Shown here piece after piece: positions 1 through 10,689 of a DNA stretch of 64,000 nt. Origin of the DNA: Riptortus pedestris. Its lineage: Eukaryota; Arthropoda; Insecta; Hemiptera; Alydidae. The notes below the pieces were generated by a model. It was given only the letters and a program-made list of their open reading frames with translations, was not told the origin of the DNA and made no database searches. Both the position numbers and the translations under genes were made by a program. The first letter of the stretch is position 1. Every line of letters begins with the position of its first letter. Location: contig CM032230.1 of assembly GCA_019009955.1 (NCBI GenBank), positions 31,530,001-31,594,000 on the forward strand, in the 5' to 3' direction.

Positions 1-150
1 ATCCATTTTTTTCTGCATTTCGAGTTTGTTTTTTTTGGAATAGTCTTCAGTAATCCCCCATTTCTACTCATTTCATATTAACAATAAGTTTATGCATCCT
101 GAGTCGTTCTATTCCAAACTAAAATATTGTTTTCATTGTACTTCTACTAT
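1..150 (-). mobile_element. Fragment of the abundant HINE/DINE-like element
   Basis: The block around 45-110 (CTTCAGTAA, CCCCCATTTCTACTCAT, then an AACAATAAG stretch) matches in order the reverse complement of the segment found at 19,270-19,340 and 8,350-8,420. It is a diverged internal piece without either element end. Identification rests on in-window similarity only. Confidence 0.5.
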
Positions 151-1970
151 GTGGGGTGTACTCAAATATGTTCACAATATCCTCATATTATATTATACGT
201 TCTAGTCTAGGTGATTTTATTTTATCAGTACCCTACTCCATATTTAACCCTTCCATGCAAAAATTGGGATTATATCTGCTAATATTTGAAATCGGACCTT
301 GTAGACTGGATGGGGGTGGTAGTAGGGAGAAAAAGCAAAAATTCGTAATATCTCAGATGTTATTAATCAAATCGAATTATTGTACATAAGCAGTCTGATG
401 GGAAATTTAATTTCTTATAAATGCATGCAAACTGTACATCGAACATTAACCAAGATATTATTTTTTTTAGTAGTGATGCCCAGTAAACTCCCACTCTTAT
501 TATGCAATTTTTACTTTAAGTAATTGGCTCATTAAACGTCACTTATCCAGCCGGTATTGTAATATGTGTACATAGACTTCTAAAGGGAGAAATAGGGAAT
601 TGATGGTGTTAAGATGATCGGCGAGGCATATATCAGCTAGTGAGAAATCTGCTTGGCTTTCGGAGCAACGCCGTGAGGTACATTTCTTGAGTTTAAAGAA
701 TATTCTTGGTCGGAAATGTTAGTCAACAACTCTGGAAATATCCTCTTTAAAGAATGCTCTATTCTTTCACCATTTACTATAGAAATGGTGTTAATTACAC
801 CATTTTCGGATACAAAGTAGGTATTTCTTTTAGCACAAATAGTTAAAAACCACCGAAAGTTTCATAGAATGAGTTGGCTATTCGGATATGGAAAGAAGGC
901 CATTTGTCTAAATATATATATGTGTATGTCTATCTTCCGGGCATCCGGTAATTATTTTTTAGGTTATTTAACTCACATCACTTTTTATGGATCTATTTAT
1001 TCATTAAACTATTTATATAGTTCACCATCGTATTTCCTTTTAGTTGATAATTAATTATATTGCAACATCAAATAAAATCGGGAAGAAATGTGTTGAGTTC
1101 TCTGTATACACTAAATAGTTAAAAATGTACTAGTAAATAATTAATGCTCTGGGGACAACTTAATGTTTAGCTGAACGATTTTGGTTGAAGTAATTATAAA
1201 TAAAACAGATTATAAATTACGATTACGTTTTAAAGAAGATTTTCGACGGGATTCTTCCGCCATAATTAGTCTCTACTTATGCATGATCCCTACATTTCTT
1301 GTAAGCCGTAAAAATTCTCATATATTTATAATGTATTATATAGTTAGAGCTGAACCAAAGGAGCAAGGATGAGTTTTTACAGAGCATTTATTAAAGCGTG
1401 ATGTGCTTAATGAAGCTAACTATTGTCAAAGCTTTAGGCATTATGAGGCTCCCTTCTTGTGGGAATTAATTCAAGAGGGTGTGAATATATGGCCAAGGCT
1501 CGGAGTTCGTCCGCTCCGCTGTGCTTGTGAATTTTAAAGATGAATTAAACTGAGAAAATAATGAATGAAATATTTATTAAAGTACCATTACTCTGAAACA
1601 AGTCGTACAATATTGCCAGGAGAAAGAAAGTCATTAAGAAAAGTAGGTTGTGTAAAATAACAATGTCTTAGAATTTCTAAGCGTTCCCATAAGTCACTGC
1701 CGTAAGCCTAAAAGCTTCTAGACATGGCATTAAATTCTTGGGTTGCCACCATTATCGGGTACAAGGAACAGACCCTTACACCTACTACCTAAATGAGCAA
1801 TAAAACTAAAGAGGGAGATAAAAGATTTCTAGCTTCTTCAATCCCTACATAATATACCTTGACTTCCATTTAGCACGTTTTCAAAATGGCATTCAAGTTC
1901 CCATAACTGAAATGTCAGTGACCTTCTTTTCTGCATAAAAGTGAAGCCCATGTACTTAGAGACTCTTTAA
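151..1970. other. AT-rich intergenic DNA, no gene recognised
   Basis: Only short open frames are present, without recognisable domains, splice-compatible neighbours or codon bias. I see no RNA gene or complete repeat here. Confidence 0.6.
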
Positions 1971-1974
1971 GCCA

Positions 1975-2690
1975 GGCCGTCTACATTTTCTGTGATAAGT
2001 ATTGTTTGATTACTCCGTTATTCAGGAACTGTATGAACTAAGGAGCTTTCCCTACTCTTTGATGATCTCATCAGTAGAGCTAAAGTCGATAGAAAAATAG
2101 TACTTGCTAAACAAGACTTGCAAAGCAAAATGAGCATTTTAACTAAAACGCATATAAGCACTGATGCCAAAAGAATGTTTGCAAAGTCTTTCGTTTGGAA
2201 TGTATTGCTTTACGGGAGCAAAAGTTGGACTCTTCACCAGAGGAAATATAATGAAATGTGATTGGAACCAATGGGAATGTGGATTAGCCTGAGAATCACC
2301 AGATTCTCTTTCTCAGAGCAAGTTGGGCTCAAAACAAATCCAGCGTGCAAGTTCTAAATGAGGTTGTGAAAGAAAAAGACTAATCAAGCTCATAGAAAAA
2401 AGTGGTATGAAACTTATTGGTCCTGTCATAGGGCACTACTATTCATTACAAATATATTTGAAAACTAGGTCATTGGGCATGGGGGGAGAGAAAAGCTTAA
2501 AAAATCCTCTTTTGAACACGTCAAACACCTAATGGATTTCTGTGGATATAGTAATATGAAAAGTGCAGTTTCCAAAAAACCACAAGGGTGGCAACATATT
2601 TTTTATTTCTACCGCAATAAAAGTCTCTATAAACAGAAACTGAATTTGGTTTAACCGGTATTGAACAAAATTGAAATATGGCTTTTAAAT
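1975..2690 (+). mobile_element. Decayed non-LTR retrotransposon, 3' part of reverse transcriptase ORF
   Basis: A broken plus-strand reading shows the order seen in the C-terminal part of LINE reverse transcriptases: a segment like RAKVDRKIVLAKQDLQSK, then VWNVLLYGSKSWTL (family form VWSVALYGSETWTL), then a WI..R segment and a final FEHVKHLMDFCGYSNM block. Several stops and frameshifts interrupt it. The same terminal block recurs at 43,385-43,430 inside POP7 intron 2, so both belong to one LINE family. It is a dead fragment. Confidence 0.75.
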
Positions 2691-3190
2691 TTCTTATGCA
2701 ATAGGATCTAGTCATTGTTCATATTGACTAAATTCTAAAAAAAAGTCAATAAAGCCTTAATCTTCTTATTCTTTCGGTTCGTAGAATAATCGTAAATGAC
2801 TCTCCCTATTCTTTCCATTACAAATTTTTGAAACAAAGAAGGATAAAGTGGAACTTATAAACATCATGGGAATCATGAGGCGCACAAACATAATTAGTTC
2901 AGATGCCCCAAACTCAGTGAATTTTCATCTGATAACTGTTTAATATGTTTATAATTTTGAGTCTAGTGGACGTGATTAACCATAATGAAAGTTCGGTTAC
3001 AGCATAATAAAGATCAAAATGGAAGTTATTTACTCGGAGGCTAAAGAGTTCTAAATTACGTTGATCTAGTGAGAGAGGGAAGGTATGTCACGCCATGGTA
3101 AGGGGGTACACCTTACATTATTTTTCCATCAACATATGTTAGCAACATTGGCAATATAATAATTAGGGGAAAGAAAGACCTAGTCTTCCT
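2691..3190. other. Intergenic DNA, nothing recognised
   Basis: AT-rich sequence without supported coding or RNA features. Confidence 0.5.
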
Positions 3191-3191
3191 G

Positions 3192-3331
3192 CATTAAATG
3201 TTTATTTTTGACAACCGGTCTCACCACATCAGTAGCATCTTCAGGTATTTAATAAAAGGAAAGAATTCCAGAACTACAAGAACCCCCAAGCTAACAATCC
3301 ACTGAATTCAGTCAAAAATAAACATTTAATG
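3192..3331. repeat. 140-bp hairpin with perfect 21-bp inverted repeats
   Basis: Bases 3,192-3,212 and 3,311-3,331 are perfect reverse complements (core TGTTTATTTTTGAC), enclosing about 98 bp. The sequence next to the left arm (ACAACCGGTCTCACCAC) resembles ends of dispersed insect elements. It could be a foldback or MITE-like unit or the edge of a larger element. Confidence 0.7.
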
Positions 3332-3399
3332 TAGTGTGACTACAATTTTTCTTGACAATAAGAGGCGAACACTTCTCTTATCAAATCCTTATACTTCAA

Positions 3400-3700
3400 A
3401 TTTGTATAATCAATACATATTTAGATTGTGGTATGGCTTTATGAGAAATGTTGTTAATGGTTGTTGTAGTGATAAGGATTTAGGGCATGCAGTTGGTTGC
3501 ATTGTGGCTGAAGGGGATGCAGCTGTCATCGCCAGCCAATTACCAGCCGACAGGCTCCCTCTGTGCCCAGCCATATCAATACCCTTACTCAATGCCTTCT
3601 CAACACTAACTCCGCGTTTTAGAAGCCCTCACGCTCCTCTAAGGGCCTGTCACTTGTCAATAGCAGCTTTACACCGTGCCGACATGTTTTTTTAGTAGAA
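3400..3700. other. GC-rich island of unknown origin with a 119-codon open frame
   Basis: Base composition rises sharply between about 3,470 and 3,690 relative to its AT-rich surroundings. A plus-strand frame runs 3,336-3,695 and a shorter minus-strand frame overlaps it, but neither product resembles a family I know. No convincing splice sites or neighbouring exons were found. It may be a fragment of a mobile element or a captured exon. Confidence 0.4.
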
Positions 3701-5390
3701 GCTCTTTTTTATAATAAAGCCAGACACGATGGAGCTGTGTTTTATAAGCATATTTCTGACATGCAGGAATGAAGCGGGTTCCCGTAACCTCACGGCAACC
3801 CTGTCAGTGTATTAATACTAATTTAGGTCCCCAATGTTAATAGAACTTGATGTTTAAGCTGTTCAAAACATTTAGTGAAGTGATAGCTTAACAGAAAAAT
3901 TGTTGGAGGTACATACAGGGCTGACAACAAACATAACGACTTTGTCATAATTGGAGTTCGAACAAAATTTATAGAACTAAAATGTGTGTATCTTTACAGT
4001 TATCCATCTCTCTCCCCTGGTAAAACAGGAGTTTGTTGAAACAATTCAGAGGAAAATGTTGTAGCCCTTGACCCCAAGTTCAACTATGTGTTATTAGATT
4101 CCAAATTAGATGCCTAATGTGCAATGTGGCGACGGATTAAATTAAATGTTGGAACGGGGGGAGGGGGGTCTTATCGTTTTCGTATAAAGGATGAAATGTC
4201 CCACAAATGCCAAATCTATAATTTTAAAATTAAAGGATGTTTTCAAATGGAAACTCTAAATGAACTTTGATCACGACATACAACTTTTTCACAGTTTAAT
4301 CTAGAGTTCAAGATCAACCCCTGGCATTTTTTAATAATGTCCTCCGTTTGGCCAGAAAATCATGTGAACCGTCTTATTTTCTACACCCTGTGTGTGTTTG
4401 TGCGTGCACGTAGATTTGGATGGACGTTATTTTCGTAATGTACTAGGTAAGATCGTAGAACATATGAAGAAAATTTCGCAAAAAGTCGCTATAAGTGCAA
4501 GCTTAGTATGCTACTTCTTCCTCTTAGGTGAATAAAAGTAGAGGGGGTTATCACAAATTCCATTTAATTGAATGACAAAAATCTGAAGGACACCGGCCAT
4601 GTAACGATATAGGAGCTGTCAAATTCCTCATATTCTCCCGTAGGCTCTCAAAATATATATAAACCTGCCCAAGACATTTTTGAGACAGGAATGGCAGATT
4701 TTCTATTCTAAGCCTTCAGGAGCAAATGTTATATTAAGAAAAGGTTATATTGGACTGAAGGATAGGTTTAGATTCGTTTCCAAAGCAAGGCAGACCTGCC
4801 ACCCGGATAAACTAGAGAACTACAGAAGCACAGCCTAAGCCTGGAACCTCAAAGACAAAGATTAAAAGAGTAGTCCCTTTCAAGTCACTCCATTAAGTCG
4901 GATAGCTCCATGGCCCTTTTTCAGAATCCACAAAATCAGACGGGACGTTCTCATTCTGAACTAGTTTCATGGTCTATCAAGCTTTGCCATCAGGAAGAAC
5001 AATGAGTCTAATTCCAGATGAAATGAACCCAACTCAATTCAATCCTAATCTTTCCAGATATTTTAAAGAATAAAAATTGCTTCTCTCTTTGATAATGTGT
5101 TCTACAAAACAGAAATATTATCAAAGTTTTATATGGATAGTTAAAATTATCATTTTAGCAGATTATCTGTTTAGGGGTAATCAACTATCGGTATCATAAA
5201 ACGTTTTACGAGACATTACGTTCAATGCTCAACGATCATAAGTTTCTAAACTAAATATCTCATTTCCAGCTTATATTGCAAGTCTTTACACGAGAAACAT
5301 AGAATGAGAATGTGAGGTGACGTAAATTGAGAGACATTTTATTACGTGGAAAATAAACTGATTTCCCATTTCCGATAAACTGAATTAAAC
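3701..5390. other. Intergenic DNA, nothing recognised
   Basis: No supported gene, RNA or repeat boundary. A short purine tract occurs near 4,155-4,170. Confidence 0.5.
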
Positions 5391-5439
5391 TGGTTTGTGC
5401 ATTCACTACTAAATTCAATATATCCCCGTTCTTTGGGCC

Positions 5440-6320
5440 GGAAATGAAAATCTTATATAATTAATCTCATTGGAAATATAATTTTCTATAATGGTCTTCT
5501 ATAAGTTTTTCTCTATCTTGAATATAAAATAGATTAAATACCGAATATTGTTTTCAACAGATCTTTACTAGAAGAAATAGATCCAAATACCGTTGTCATA
5601 CCATTCGATGCGAAGACGCCATCTTCAAGCCCGTCAAATGTTGTACTGAGTCAGTTGTCCTTTAGTCAGAAGGTTTTATACGTCAATTATCCGTGTTGGA
5701 ATGTTTACGTTTTAGACCTGGTCTGTTTATTTACATCTGACAAAAGAAGGGTGGTTTTAGTTCTGACCAGGTAAATTGTTTTCGAGCATTGGAAATATTA
5801 TTTTCTATAAAGGTTGATCTACAACTTTTTCTCAATCTTGAATATTAAATACAAAATATTGTTTTCAACTGATCTTTGCAAAAAGAAATACCTGAAAATA
5901 CGTTTTGTGGTGACGTAATCAATTAAGATTTTATTTCTTGACTGGAAAATATTTATTTGATCTATCCCAGACTCGATATTTCACTGTTTCATTCGACTCT
6001 AAAGATAACATTCTTTAGTGGCGGAAATCGGACATAGAATAGGTGTGGTTTTTATAACAGGAATTTGAAAAGTCCTAATACCTCTGTTATTATGAGTTGA
6101 ATCGAGAAATGTATTAGAACCAATATTGTTTAACTATTGGTGCTTAAATATTAAGCCAGTTATTCCTACTTTCTAGCTTTCAGTATTCAATAAGCCCCCA
6201 CTTCTACTCATCAGTTTTTTTTTTTTTAAAATAAAGAATACATGTTGAGATGAGATCACTAATGTGCCACACCATCGCGTGGGACATCTGCTTATCTACG
6301 GTTCCCATGTGTCCGTACTC
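5440..6320 (-). mobile_element. Two diverged pieces of the HINE/DINE-like element
   Basis: Two direct repeats (about 5,465-5,580 and 5,795-5,890) share GGAAATAT, TTTTCTATA, ATCTTGAATAT and AATATTGTTTTCAAC. The second continues through CCCCCACTTCTACTCATC at about 6,195 to a degenerate terminus at 6,275-6,320 (GTGGGACATCTGCTTA). This order is the reverse complement of the intact element. Confidence 0.55.
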
Positions 6321-6661
6321 GTAGGCCTTATCATGGAGTGTCTTGTAGAAAAACTGTTCTACTGCTCAACTCGATAACTTATTTAGTAACATAAATAAAA
6401 TCTTCCAATTGGGTTCCTAAAAAGGAACTATTACATACAAAACATATTATATTGCCTATATAAGGCGATACTCTTAATATATCTATGTGAAAAGAAACTT
6501 GAGTCTCGATAAACGTCTATTTAAATTGCCTGTGATAATTGTTATACTTTACCTCTACTAACTACAGCAGAGGTCTACTTCTCTGTCAAAACATATGTTC
6601 GCCTATATCCCCACTATTATTGTTGATATAATTTTGATTAAAGTTCACTTTTTGCTACTGC

Positions 6662-7078
6662 GACTTATTGGGACGGGTTACCTACAGGTTACCACTCTTT
6701 TAAACTAGGCTGGAACTAAGGGTTTTATTTAATACTCAAGGTTTACCATGTGTAAGGACAACGCTTTAACTCTCATGGCTAATATGAAACGTTTGACTCC
6801 CGAGCATCAATCTATAGTTCACAGCTCACTAAAATTAGCAGAGAAGGAAAATAAATAAATAAAATCGTCAATTCAGGCTATTTAGTCGGGAAACTCAGCT
6901 TTGTAAGTAATTAGTTAATGAAGCTACAGCCAATAGCTTCGGGCTGTCTATACAGGTCAGAATTTTATTTAGTTAGTTTGTCACTAAATAAATTATTATT
7001 GCCTCGGCGGGAATCGTACTTTCCAGTTTACCTAAGTTTACTAAGACCAACGCCTTAATTTACATCGCTAACCTTAGT
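6662..7078 (-). mobile_element. Two partial tRNA-derived SINE copies
   Basis: Bases 6,662-6,785 carry the SINE tail (GGGACGGGTTACCTACAGG) and the A-box side of the head (minus-strand AGCCATGAGAGTTAAAGC). Bases 6,955-7,078 carry the middle and the B-box region (minus-strand TACGATTCCCGCC). Both match the more complete copy at 29,947-30,130 and are on the minus strand. Neither is a functional tRNA. Confidence 0.65.
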
Positions 7079-7079
7079 G

Positions 7080-7745
7080 GGAAAGCATATTTTAAGTTAT
7101 CAACGGCGGGCACCTCAGCTGTTTTAAACACAAGTTAGCCACCATTAGTCCAAACATCACTTTCATACTTCTTGAGCACACAACACAAATGGGTTCATTG
7201 GTAACAAGTGAATGATTCGGTAAGAAGTGTATCTTCGGCATGTGAAAGGTAGGAATTATTAATTAAGTTTTATTATACTTTGTTAGGAAACTTGTTGTAC
7301 ACCGATTTACTTGATCATAAATTAATAAATTCATGTTCAAATAGGACACAGTCATTGTCTGAAAACAGCCTTATATTTACATTTGAACACTTTCCTCTTT
7401 GGAGTATAATACCAAATTTTGTGAAAATCGTTTACTTTTTCGTACTTATTTATTGTACTGGCCGAGGTGTTGATCGAAAAGCTTATTTCTTGATAATTTG
7501 GACGAAAACAATGGTATGTAGTCAAGCTCGTATAACTAATTACAGAACGTTAGCTTGGTAACTATAAAACATGCCTAGAAAAAAAAAAACTTATTTTAAA
7601 AACCTTGATTTAAAATACCAAGTACTAAGTATTTCAAATGATACATAGTAAAAGTATTTGATATACAAAAAAAAAAAGCAAACTACTTCCTCTCAAGCAG
7701 TTAATTTTTACATCTACATAATTCCTGAAGAAATTAACATATGTT
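7080..7745. other. Intergenic DNA, no gene recognised
   Basis: A 93-codon open frame at 7,280-7,561 has no recognisable domain and no exon partners. I treat it as chance. Two A-rich tracts are present at about 7,580 and 7,670. Confidence 0.5.
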
Positions 7746-7749
7746 TAAG

Positions 7750-7812
7750 CAGATTTCACTTAAAGGAAATTATCTTAATTCTGCTTAGCTGATAACGAAA
7801 ATAATGTCCTTT

Positions 7813-7872
<60 letters not shown>

Positions 7873-7960
7873 CCTGACTCCTCTGCTGGTAGCAATTTTT
7901 GTTAAATATCGAGACTTGTGTGAATTAAAAATTGCGACAACTAGATAACGATAGTAAACG
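7750..7960 (-). mobile_element. HINE/DINE-like element fragment with TA microsatellite
   Basis: It begins with a degenerate form of the terminal palindrome (AGCAGATTTCACTTAAAGG), followed by the internal TA tract and a diverged GGTAGCAATTTTTGTT block, in the same order as the copy at 26,912-27,627. Confidence 0.6.
7815..7870. repeat. (TA)n microsatellite
   Basis: About 27 uninterrupted TA units, at the position where other copies of the dispersed element also carry a TA array. Confidence 0.95.
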
Positions 7961-8339
7961 AATGTGTGCCAACAAAATCTCACTGTAAACCTCAAGAAAA
8001 TGTAGAAATCAATCCAGCAAAGAGTGCAAAATTAATTGTTGGTTTAATTATTTTTTATTTGACAGAAAATCTTTTCTTTTAAACAAAAAAGAACTCAGTA
8101 ATAAAAATATTTCTATAAAATATAGAATTGCTGATTGCTCTTAGAAATATTTTCTAGCCTATATACAGTTATCATTTCCTTATGATAAGTCCTCCCGTAC
8201 ATGAATATATTTTATTTTTGTGAAGTTAAAATATTAACAAAAATAATTACATCATATTTTATATTTTTATACGTGTTCACATTTATCTGAAATTATAAAG
8301 GTCCGTCGAAAACCCAATTTTGTATTTAAGCTTCGAATA

Positions 8340-8835
8340 AGAAGATTCATGATATGTTGGAGTTATTGTTAACTTGCGATGACTAAAAGCGGGGGTGTAC
8401 TGAATGCTGAAAATTAAAAAATTAAATATTTCGGATATTATTCAGGATAGAAAAATCATGAACATAACATTTACAGGAAATTAAATTTACAATAACAATG
8501 GATATATACAATTTTTCGATCCGAATTATTATAAAGGAGATATTTTAAATTTTCAAAATCCCCCTCTAAAAGCTCATCCTGGTGGTCGGGTTTCAGCAGT
8601 TAACGAATTTGATCTTTAATTTTACGATGTAACATCGAGTATGGATACGATAGAAAAATTGCTGTTGCTAGGGCGTTTACAGGCAAATATATATAGTTTT
8701 GAACCTAACTGATTTTCGACATCTCCTGGAGCAACATACATTGAATTTTTTTTGTTGAATTTCGCACCATGAGTACAATCTCAATAGGCGATTTCTCTCG
8801 AAGGAAATCAGATAAACTCTAATTAAAAGACTTGC
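8340..8835 (+). mobile_element. HINE/DINE-like element, internal plus 3' part
   Basis: In order: ACTAAAAGCGGGGGTGTACTG, GCTGAAAATTAAAAAATT, TTTCGATCCGA, CAGTTAACGAATTTGATCTT, AGGGCGTTTACAGGCAAATATA, a GACATCTCCTGGAG block, ACCATGAGTACAATCTCAAT, and a decayed terminal palindrome with GGAAATCAGATAAACT near 8,800-8,820. The 5' terminus is absent. Confidence 0.7.
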
Positions 8836-8960
8836 TGTAATTGTTATTAGAATCAGGTTCTGCGAATATCGTTTAATATAAAAACTAAAATAAAATAAAC
8901 AACAAAGTCTGAGAATGTAATCTAACCGAGGAAAGATTGTCTTTTCCACTTGTTAGGAGT

Positions 8961-9141
8961 TGGGGGGGGGGGTCAGTGGGTGGAATTATCTATTCAACTT
9001 GACATTCAAAAGAAAATTTTCCAACTTTCAAATGTCATTCGTTTCAGTCACTTAGCATTCTACGCTCTTCTAGAGAAATACACTTGATAAAAAAAAGGCA
9101 CTGTTACCTACTAATATTCTGTTGAATAAACTGGGGGGGGG
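8961..9141. repeat. Homopolymer G tracts
   Basis: A run of 10 or more G near 8,962-8,972 and a run of 8-9 G near 9,133-9,141. These are likely mutated or slippage-expanded G-rich parts of repeats. Confidence 0.8.
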
Positions 9142-9630
9142 GTAGTAGGAAAATCACTAAACCGGCGTTCCCGTGGTGAGGGTTAGAGACCGACGACTGC
9201 ACACTAGATTTTATTTTAGCTGTGTGGTTGCTGGTCTTTGAACATGGGCTTCTGTTCGTTCTCCGCTCCGCATTCTGCAGAGCGTAAAGAAATTGACTAA
9301 CTACTTCAATAAAAAGGTAATGTCATCAAATGTATCTGTAATGTCATTAAATTTTGAAGGCAATGCGTCCTGGGTAGCCCACAAGATCCCATTTAAATTT
9401 AGTTATATAAGCGATTTGTTGATGAAAAATAGTATAGGAACTTTTTTGGGGTTGGGGGTGGAGGAGCAAAATCCATTCGAGAAGGGATTTGTAAAAATCA
9501 TTAATTTATAGTTCTTTTCCATTGAGAGATGCTAAGAAGTTAGTTCTTTCTTCCTGTCCTTTCCTGTCAAACTTGGATGAAGAATGTTTTTCGTTCCTGA
9601 GCCCTTCTTCCAAACTTTTTAACGAAGCTA
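9142..9630. other. Intergenic DNA, no gene recognised
   Basis: A 72-codon open frame at 9,293-9,511 lacks recognisable domains. Nothing else is supported. Confidence 0.45.
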
Positions 9631-9631
9631 A

Positions 9632-9935
9632 TTTGTTAAGAAGTTTTTGAAAATAACCATTCACAACAAACTCACTAGAGCTTCGAAAACAGCTATGGGT
9701 GGAACAATAACAATGCTCCTCAAATAATAAAACCTGACAAATGACACAAATTCATGTCAACTCAAGATCATATTATCCAAGGTAATTTATTAAAAAGTTT
9801 TTGAAAATAAAGATTCATAAAAAAACTCGCTAGAACTTAGAGCACTGCGATGAGAGTAACAATAACTCATATAATACAACCTGAAAAATAACACCAATTT
9901 TCGTGAACTGCAATATCATATTTTCGACTACAAAT
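9632..9935. repeat. Two-copy, ~154-bp diverged tandem duplication
   Basis: Unit one starts at 9,632 and unit two at 9,786. Both contain AAGTTTTTGAAAATAA, an ATTCA..AA..AACTC.CTAGA block, GTAACAATAA or GAACAATAACAA, AACCTGA.AAAT.ACAC.AA and ATCATATT in the same order. Substitutions are spread along the units, so the duplication is old. Confidence 0.75.
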
Positions 9936-9954
9936 TAATAGTTTCTAATTAGTG

Positions 9955-10090
9955 AGTTTGGGGATCAGGCTCAGTGAATTAGAGAGATACACCTAGTGAC
10001 GTGTGCTCGATTCCTCCCTGGGCAATGGGAATTTTTTGTAGGGTCCCTTGAATAAACCCTTCAGAATAAACCTTGGTCGTGTAAAGTGGA
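9955..10090 (+). mobile_element. tRNA-like SINE fragment (second family)
   Basis: GGCTCAGTGAATTAGAG resembles an A box region and GTGCTCGATTCCTCCC a B box, separated by a tRNA-like distance, followed by a non-tRNA tail (GGGTCCCTTGAATAAACC). No cloverleaf is intact. A related B-box-like segment is at 26,145-26,175. Confidence 0.45.
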
Positions 10091-10449
10091 AATTTCATTT
10101 TAACGTTTTCGGTAGGCAAAATTTAACTTCAGGAAAAAAAGGTCTATTGAGGTTGTACTCATAACACGATTTCATCAAAATGTTTTCGTGCCAAAAAGTC
10201 GAGAAAATGAGATACGTACAACTTTATTTGTACTCACATACTCACACATTTTTTGGGGGGATGGGAAGGAGTACAATTTAAAATCACAATATATGTTATT
10301 ATGAAGAGTATTATATCTTAAATATTTTTACAAATTTAGTTTTACACGTTGTTATATCCATCCTCCCTCCTCTAATTTGAACACCGTATATTTATAATAT
10401 TCCAATACCACCCAAACTACTGAATAAATAAATGTAAATTGATGTTTTA

Positions 10450-10640
10450 AAATTGGGATCTAGGTTGCCATTTGAGTAATGACATCGGCCTTTAACCGTT
10501 TGCTAAACCGAGGCGTGGATTCGAATTCAGTGATGTATATTTACATCACTGACATCATTCGACATTTAGTGATGTACTTACTAATTAAAATCCTTGGTCC
10601 GGCCTGGTTCGAAAAGGGTAGTGTAGCGGTTATTTAAAAA
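10450..10640 (+). mobile_element. tRNA-like SINE fragment
   Basis: GTTGCCATTTGAGTAATGACA and GTGGATTCGAATTC lie at tRNA A-box/B-box spacing, followed by a CCTTGGTCCGGCCTGG tail. This is a weak, degenerate match and not a functional tRNA gene. Confidence 0.35.
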
Positions 10641-10689
10641 ACAAACATATGTTTAATTAAAATAAATCTCAGTGCGTGGTTACCATTCA

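Noticed and set aside
3336..3695. 119-codon open frame as a gene
   Set aside because: No recognisable domain, no exon partners, and overlapping open frames on the opposite strand. Kept only as a GC-rich island.
7280..7561. 93-codon open frame as a gene
   Set aside because: No domain or conserved motif seen; length is within chance expectation for 64 kb.
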